Shown here in pieces: positions 5,380 to 11,718 of a stretch of DNA of 11,718 bases. Numbering within the stretch: the stretch's first letter is position 1; each line of letters opens with the position of its first letter. A program made the position numbers and the translations under genes. The notes under the pieces were generated by a model. That model was not told the DNA's origin and did no database searches. It saw nothing but the letters and a program-made list of their open reading frames with translations. Source of the DNA: Phoronis ovalis (lineage: Eukaryota > Phoronida > Phoronidae); assembly GCA_028565635.1 (NCBI GenBank), contig JAOXYB010015299.1, positions 1-11,718 of the forward strand, in the 5' to 3' direction.

Positions 5380-7000
5380 ACCAAGACGGGCTATTTTTGA
5401 CTCATTAACAAGATTAGGGGATGCATTTGATGTCTATGTAACTAGCTCTCCTAAACAATTCGTTCATTGCTTTATCATGGGTGATAAGGCTATTAAAGTG
5501 TTTAATCATTTTTCCCTGAAACGGTGTATTTATCTATGAGGTATTTTCCAAAAGTAGTTACAGGATAAAGTATGTACCAGTTTCAACTTCAAGAAAATAA
5601 GTATAATTTGTAGTAATCAGGAAATCTATAAGAAAATATCGAGCAATTGCTAGCCTTTTTATTTTCTAGAGTTCAAGATCAATCACTTGATAAAAAAATA
5701 TTAATTATCAAAAGTAGATACAAAAATGTACACGAACTACATTTATAATCGCTTCTTTCTATTCCATGTATTATCTAATTTTAATTTGAATCACAATATT
5801 TCAGTATTTATTATAGATTAATGGATTTTTGTTTAAGGTTAATCAAGTGCTATGTTGTTAGCGATTGCTTTGGTGAAATGTTTGCATAACTTATTAACTC
5901 GAGATAAGAGACTTAAAATACAGATCCGCGTTCTAAACGAAAGATATACTACGTAAACATACCTGACTAACGGACAAATAAAAATATTTTTTTTAAACGA
6001 AGCTCAAACTAAAATTAAGTGTTATAGTGGTGTAATTATACTTTCGATAGTAGTCAAATAAATAATGAAAACACACTTCTAGTCTGGTAACAATGTCGCG
6101 TACTTATCGAGCTATACTTCAGTTCCTACTGCATTGTTCGAAATACTACGCTATGTACGTAATTCTTTCTACCCAACACTTAATCGTTCAGAAAAATATA
6201 AAACAAAGCGATTTTCTATTCATAATGACGTATTTTGATTTTTTTTAAAATTGGATTAATACAAGCATATGCTCGTGCAACTGTGGTCAACGAGTACATT
6301 TATATCTTACACTAAAAGCATTGACAATCAACGGAAAATGCCACACCACAACAAACCTGAATATCAAATTTATTGTTTTTGGATGTATATGTATATTATT
6401 AGCAGTCATAAACATTGTATCCTAACTCCTGGACACTAAAAGATAATAACCATGGTGAAAAGCGGTTCAATAGGGTAGAGATCGCTGCAGTTCATAACAA
6501 TTACTAATTACTAGGCTGTGAATCAGAGAGGACATAATTAGGCCTACTTAGCCAGTGAAACAATATCCCTATTGGCATGTTTATGGTTTATGCTAAAAAA
6601 TGTCACTGTGCGAAGGTTTGATAAAATATTCTCAATTCTCCGATTGAAATTCCATTGATAAGCGTAACATGACAGATTGTTTCTACGTCATTCTTTTTAA
6701 TAAGTGATATTTGTTCACTTGTTACAGAAACTTAAGAATATTTTTTTATATTATTGTGTTTTCTTTTAAATATGAAATACATAAGCAGTGAAGACACTTT
6801 CTTTTCTGCATAGACTTAGTAGAGCGGGTTATTCTTATAAATAATAATTAAAATTGAGGGTATCACAGAAATTAACTATCGCATTATTATATAAACAATG
6901 CAATAGAATCTATTAGGAAAATAATGGCATTTTAGACACGTATTTCATAAGAAAAATCACGAGAAAAATAAACAAGAACAATCTACATGTGTTTCATTGT
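5380..7000. other. Noncoding AT-rich upstream DNA
   Basis: No open frame of coding character, RNA gene or clear repeat. Isolated points only: a GATA inverted pair TTATCA-tggg-TGATAA near 5471-5486, an AP-1 site TGACTCA at 5398, and TGACGTA at 6225. A donor-like TTAGTCAG|GTATGT near 5960 repeats the core of the donor-like site at 5051 and could mark an alternative leader exon. Confidence 0.5.
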
Positions 7001-7124
7001 TTCCTCACACGTGTTTTGATGCGTAATGCATTAAGGGCTTATAGTAGAACATCAAACAGAAAAGTATGGCCCCCTTCACATACACCGGTGTGACATAGAT
7101 AAGATAACCATGCGGCAGAGATAA
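7001..7124. promoter_or_regulatory. Candidate enhancer: ETS core, E-box, GATA triplet
   Basis: TTCC (7001-7004) lies 3 bp from the E-box CACGTG (7008-7013). ACACCGGTGT, a perfect palindrome, is at 7082-7091. AGATAA occurs three times in one orientation at 7097, 7102 and 7119. The group lies about 2.4 kb upstream of the acceptor at 4703. It is called from motif clustering only. Confidence 0.3.
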
Positions 7125-8779
7125 GGCGACATAAGAAACTGAAAATGTTGCATGAATCATCAAAAGCTTGATTCAGGAGCTCGGGAAATTCCTCGCCGAT
7201 AACAAGTGTCATTAGCTAAATATGACTCACCATGTTTGCAAACATTGCATGCTGAAGATTCCTGAGCTTTATGCAGACAAATCAACAATACAACTAGACT
7301 ACTAACACATTTATCTAAAGTAGAGAATTCAGAGGGGGCCAAGAAATGCTCTGCAGCATACAAAGTATTGTTTTCAATAAGCCATCCAAATAAAAGTAGA
7401 ACATTTTGGTTGATTCTTTTTTTTATTTTAAACATTCGTTTATAACTTAGATTGATATAAACTAGGCCAACATGATAATTCTACGCCAGAAATGCAGTAG
7501 AAAATTATATAATAACGAATTATAAAATATATTTAAAAACCTTACACTGTCGCAATAAAAGGAAATTAAAAGCTTATATTCTGAAGTTTATACTGAACTT
7601 GTACTATGCTGAACTATGAAGATGAATTAAGGCATGATCCCTTCACTCGGCATCGAGCTTATCTATGCCCCGATCTATGCATTACACAAGTACGAATACC
7701 TGAGATAATTTCGAAGACAGGTATGCGCCAAAAAAAACTATCTAGGCACTTGAATTGTCTATTTTATGTACCAGTTTTCTCAGGCTGATTATGCGTAGAT
7801 AGTTACTATGGTAGTGGATAATTCAAAATTTCGACTTCGCACTCTGCCATCGCACCTGCACCTTGACACTTTTATAGCACCGTCCTCATGACGTCTTAGT
7901 ACATACTTGTGGTAGAATTGATACGAGCTGATATGATCAGTATTATTTGATAATTTACTTTTTGCCTTTGTACAAATTGACTTACCTTACTTTATACACG
8001 GAATGTGACATAATCAAATAAACAACACGACAAATGCACTGAATTAACTGGGAGTAAAGGTATATAACGACGTAATCTCACTTAAAATATTATTTATTTT
8101 TCTCGATAAATTTTAAGTTGCTCCAAAATGCAAACATTTTTTTTTGATGTAAAACTAAATATAGTTGATACAGGAACATGAAGTTTGTTTAGTGGATAAT
8201 GCCTGGATGCTTACACGCGTGTCCCTAAAACTCAAAAATGTTAAGTTACTGGAGACGCAAACTAAAATTTCTCTTAAAAAAGATTTGGTTTTGACGCATT
8301 AGAAACTCTAGTTACAAAATGAAACTCTTTATTTAATGTTGCTAGAAAGCAACAACAGTGAAGCCGAGTATATATAAATGTATGTACGTACCTACCCAGG
8401 ACAACTTGCGTCTTTATAAGTGTTATGGGGAGAGCTTCAAAGTGAATACGTGCGTCCCTCCTGTACACTGTTATATGGGAGCAGACAAGTGTACGATAAC
8501 GGTTCATTAATTTAATTGCGACTTTTACTAAAAACCTATCATTTATAACAGAATACGTGTGTGGTCTAACAATAAGAACAAAACTTAACATTTATGCATC
8601 ATGTTAATATGTTATTACCTACCGCAGTAAAAACAGTGGTCGGGCAAAAAGTCACATCACACAGCGCTCCAGGCGGAATATACAAACTTGTTTCTTAAAA
8701 CACAAGAAGCATGGATGAACTCTTATCGTTTTGTAAACTCTTTTGTACTGTTTAGCCAGTTTGAAATCTTGAGACAAAT
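7125..8779. other. Noncoding AT-rich upstream DNA
   Basis: Short open frames at 7435-7160 (minus), 7606-7788 (plus) and 8591-8274 (minus) lack motifs and coding-like composition. An AP-1 heptamer TGACTCA is at 7223 and the palindrome ACACGCGTGT at 8213-8222. A consensus 5' splice site AAG|GTAAGT on the minus strand sits at 7986/7985, about 75 bp after TTATATACC. This is compatible with a small distal noncoding first exon but otherwise unsupported. Confidence 0.45.
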
Positions 8780-8883
8780 TTCCTGCACGTGTTACTATCT
8801 AATTATCGTTTAATAAAAGCCCCAGATTTACTGGATGCTGTTTTTAATTTACAACGATGAGTCATAGAAATAGCATTACGTCA
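8780..8883. promoter_or_regulatory. Candidate regulatory cluster: ETS/E-box, AP-1, ATF/CREB
   Basis: TTCC (8780-8783) is 2 bp from CACGTG (8786-8791), repeating the arrangement at 7001-7013. TGAGTCA (AP-1) is at 8858-8864 and TTACGTCA (ATF/CREB type) at about 8876-8883. Another TGAGTCA follows at 9124-9130. This is motif evidence only. Confidence 0.27.
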
Positions 8884-11718
8884 TCGGCTACTAGGAGGCG
8901 CTTCTTTAGGCCACAACTCTTAAACAAAGGACCATGCAAAAAACTAAACATTTGTCTAAGGAACAAATAGTTTTCGCATCGTTCAATCAAAACTTTGTAA
9001 TTTTAACATGCATTTTAAATTGAATTATTTTAATATTGGGTATCGGATTACAAAAGAATATTTGAAGACTACTAGCTACTTTGTTGAACAAATCAGGATG
9101 AAATGCATACCGAATTAGGCGAATGAGTCATGAGCAAAAAACGCGGGAAACCCCAAAACTTGATACGGCTCTACTTGAGTTAATAAAAGTAGTCTTATAT
9201 GACTGAATATTATTTGATGACAAATGAGTTATTGTTTAACATTTAATGGAGTTGGTAGACTTGTGGTAAAATCGCCCCACCACCCTTTATTCGTATATTC
9301 CTAACAGCTACGCCGTGAATTTTAAAAGTAGGCGTAGGTGTGAAGTTTTAATAAGGAAATTTGAGAACTTTTTATTAAATTAACACAGTTTCTGCCACAA
9401 CATTAATCGAAAACAATGACTTCTTTTTTATACATTGAAAGGGATTAAATTTATGATAATTTTTTACATTGTTGTTGAACCTTTTTACAGTTTGTGACCG
9501 ATTTTAAAACCGCATCTTTTTATTTGTAATAATAGAATAGAAAAAAAATATTTATTTACGGCCACTAAATGTGTAGAACAAACCATTTAAAGTAATTAAA
9601 ATATAACATATCATTAATCATTATTTGATTTAAAGAGTAATTTATAGCGATGAACTTTAATTTTAAAATAAATTTAAGCCACAACCTCGGTTTAGCAGTT
9701 TATTTACGAATTTGATTTTAATTTTATTTGTTTTTGTGATAGTTACATAAGAATTATTTTTCTGTTCATTAAAGAAATTAAACTGCTAATTAATTACACC
9801 TTTAAATGTACGTGCCTAATTTTTCAATATGTAACAGCGACTTACCTAAAAAGTAACAATAAAAATAAAGCATATATTAGATCTACGTCACAATTCCACG
9901 AATATTGCGAAACGTGTTGAACATTCCGTTCTAAGTTTAACTACTGTTATTTTATATCTAAATAATATTCATAATTTCAGATATAAGTCACGACATGCGG
10001 GCAGAAGTGCCAGTCAGTATTTGTTTACGCGCAAAATTTTGAGGAAATAAATGTATTATCAGGACACAGTAGTTTACCTGTTTTACAAACATTGCGTGGT
10101 ACGTCCAATCTCTGGTTGTATTAATTTTACATTTTGTGGTTGAAATGTTGACGCAATTTTTTTATGTCATTGTTAAGTCTTCATGAACCGGATTACATTT
10201 GGCTCCCTCTAGGAAATTTTCGTGCGCTTGTCCTAGATCTAGTTAAAATTATGATTTGTAATGGACGAAAGCAAAAATGAATAGCGCTGATTCACACGTA
10301 TTGCGTACTAACGCCGACACGATTTCTGTTTGGGATGAAGTATGCGTGGCGGTACCTAGTAACAATAATTGCCTTATTGAAGTAAATAATTATCTATTAG
10401 TTAACTTTTCAAATAGTCATTGCAATTTAAATAGGCCCTCAGCTATCTCATTGGACATTTTAATTTCGCACGCAATTTTCCATAATGTTCTTTCTGATGT
10501 ACGCAAATCAAGTACTAAATGAACTCGAATGAAGATTTTTTTTTAATCTCCAGGTAAATCGATAGAGTCTGTATTACATGTATTATTTCTCGACATTTAG
10601 AAGGTAAACACTTCTCAAGTGCGGCATTTAACAGGTGCGCGCTTTAATCATAAAATACCCCAGGACGATGATTATTACCTAATTTAACACCAAGTTCTAG
10701 CAAGAATGTGGTTATAGTTTGCTACTAAGTAAAATTACATGAAAGACTTCAAATGGATCTATTTATAAAATTAACTTAGAAAATTACTTTATTATTTCAC
10801 AGATTTTATTTTAATATCGACATATATCATGATACTGACATATTATAACGAAGATGTATATACATGTTGGATTTAATTTATTAAAAAAAATTTTTGTTTT
10901 TGTAAACCCACACTTTTACACTTGAAACAAAAGTACCGTTAGCTGGCAAAGAAAAAAACAATTAAAAAAAGGATACCAGCATCTTCCCGGTTACAATTTG
11001 TCATACCACTACAGGTTTTTCTTGTGAAGAACACATGGTTTGTATTAGTATTGTCTCATGCACAATGTTATATAGAGTTACACATTTGGAAGTGCGTGAA
11101 TTTTTGAAAAATAACAAAAGATTCCAGCGCATCGCATAACCAATGAAAAAAGTTTTCTAGAAAGCTATTATTTAAAATAGCCCGCTTTGTAAGGTTACGT
11201 GTACAAACTACATGTTTGCATATAAGGATTTTGATAAACGTTTTAGTGACACAAGCATGTATCGCGCGGCATATCTCTTTGATATTATATATGCTGTAAT
11301 TAAATATAAAAGATTTTACTAGTGAATTAATCATTCCATGATCTCTGTTGAAAAATGCAATGATAGCGGTACCGCTTTTGACTTCTAATTTTTGATGACC
11401 ATCCGGCGACTCACAGATTAAAAGTGTCTCAGTATTTACTAAAAATCAAACATAATATCAAAAGTGCCGATTTGTATTTTGTCAATCATTACACCTTAAG
11501 TGTTTTGTCGGATTAATGCTGGTTGTAATTGAAAAATAATACAAATGCTTTTGTAAATTATCATTGAATATTTTTGATATTACAGTAGTATTTCTTACTG
11601 AGTAAACATTTTACAGGTAAAGACCGGCTCACATCTAAATGAGGAACGGCAATGATTAAAACAACACCGCCTTTAATGTTTTGCCGAAAAGGTAAACCTT
11701 TAATCACACGAGTACTTT
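8884..11718. other. Noncoding AT-rich DNA, no gene recognised
   Basis: Mostly A/T homopolymer-rich sequence. An 81-codon plus frame (10277-10522) shows no motif or homology I can name. A donor-like TTTAG|GTAAGT on the minus strand is near 9846. A GC-rich palindrome AGCGGTACCGCT is at 11365-11376. No tRNA, rRNA or intact mobile element was seen. Confidence 0.45.

Noticed and set aside
7160-7435. 91-codon minus-strand frame
   Set aside because: No domain or repeat recognised, flanked by noncoding DNA, and no splice sites in matching phase.
8274-8591. 105-codon minus-strand frame
   Set aside because: The longest upstream frame, but no motif is recognisable and its length is within chance for one of many frames in 7 kb.
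9520-9800. Possible mobile-element remnant in very AT-rich DNA
   Set aside because: No terminal inverted repeats, target-site duplication or coding remnant could be found; only A/T homopolymers.
10277-10522. 81-codon plus-strand frame (MNSADSHV...)
   Set aside because: Less biased composition than other chance frames, but no homology is recognised and no neighbouring exon or promoter is evident. It is kept only as a note.

Overview
This is AT-rich eukaryotic (metazoan) DNA carrying one recognisable protein-coding gene: a four-coding-exon ETS-family transcription factor on the minus strand. The reasons for calling it animal DNA are GT-AG introns whose phases join four separate exons into one open frame, a terminal exon that encodes an ETS DNA-binding domain (an animal-specific family), and long AT-rich noncoding flanks. 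The phylum cannot be fixed from the sequence. The gene's compactness and the divergence of the ETS domain suggest an invertebrate, possibly a lophotrochozoan, but that is a guess.

Layout from left to right. 1-155 is a degenerate 20-21 bp, CpG-rich tandem repeat that runs off the left edge. 156-614 is unassigned. About 615-1728 is the probable 3' UTR of the ETS gene (minus strand), with one canonical polyadenylation signal and two Pumilio-type sites in identical 12-nt contexts. 1729-4612 is the coding region: exons 4612-3783, 3485-3322, 3122-3063 and 2189-1729, predicted to encode 504 residues. 4613-4702 is 5' UTR (or possibly further coding sequence) ending at a good splice acceptor. 4703-11718 holds no supportable protein gene. 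It contains candidate regulatory blocks: a TATA/CACCC/GATA cluster near 5250-5354, an ETS/E-box/GATA cluster near 7001-7124, and E-box and AP-1/ATF sites near 8780-8883.

The predicted protein has an acidic and Ser/Asp-rich N-terminal half with a degenerate internal repeat, a basic stretch resembling a nuclear localisation signal, two SUMO-consensus motifs, a 20-residue linker encoded by its own frame-neutral exon, then an ETS domain of the FLI1/ERG/FEV subfamily and a short tail. No Pointed (PNT/SAM) domain is present in the exons seen. The most interesting points are the unfamiliar N-terminal region, the skippable exon just before the ETS exon, a perfect intronic inverted repeat next to a splice donor, a CCAAT/GATA block inside intron 3, and the left-edge array, which presents GGAA cores at a regular 20-21 bp spacing.
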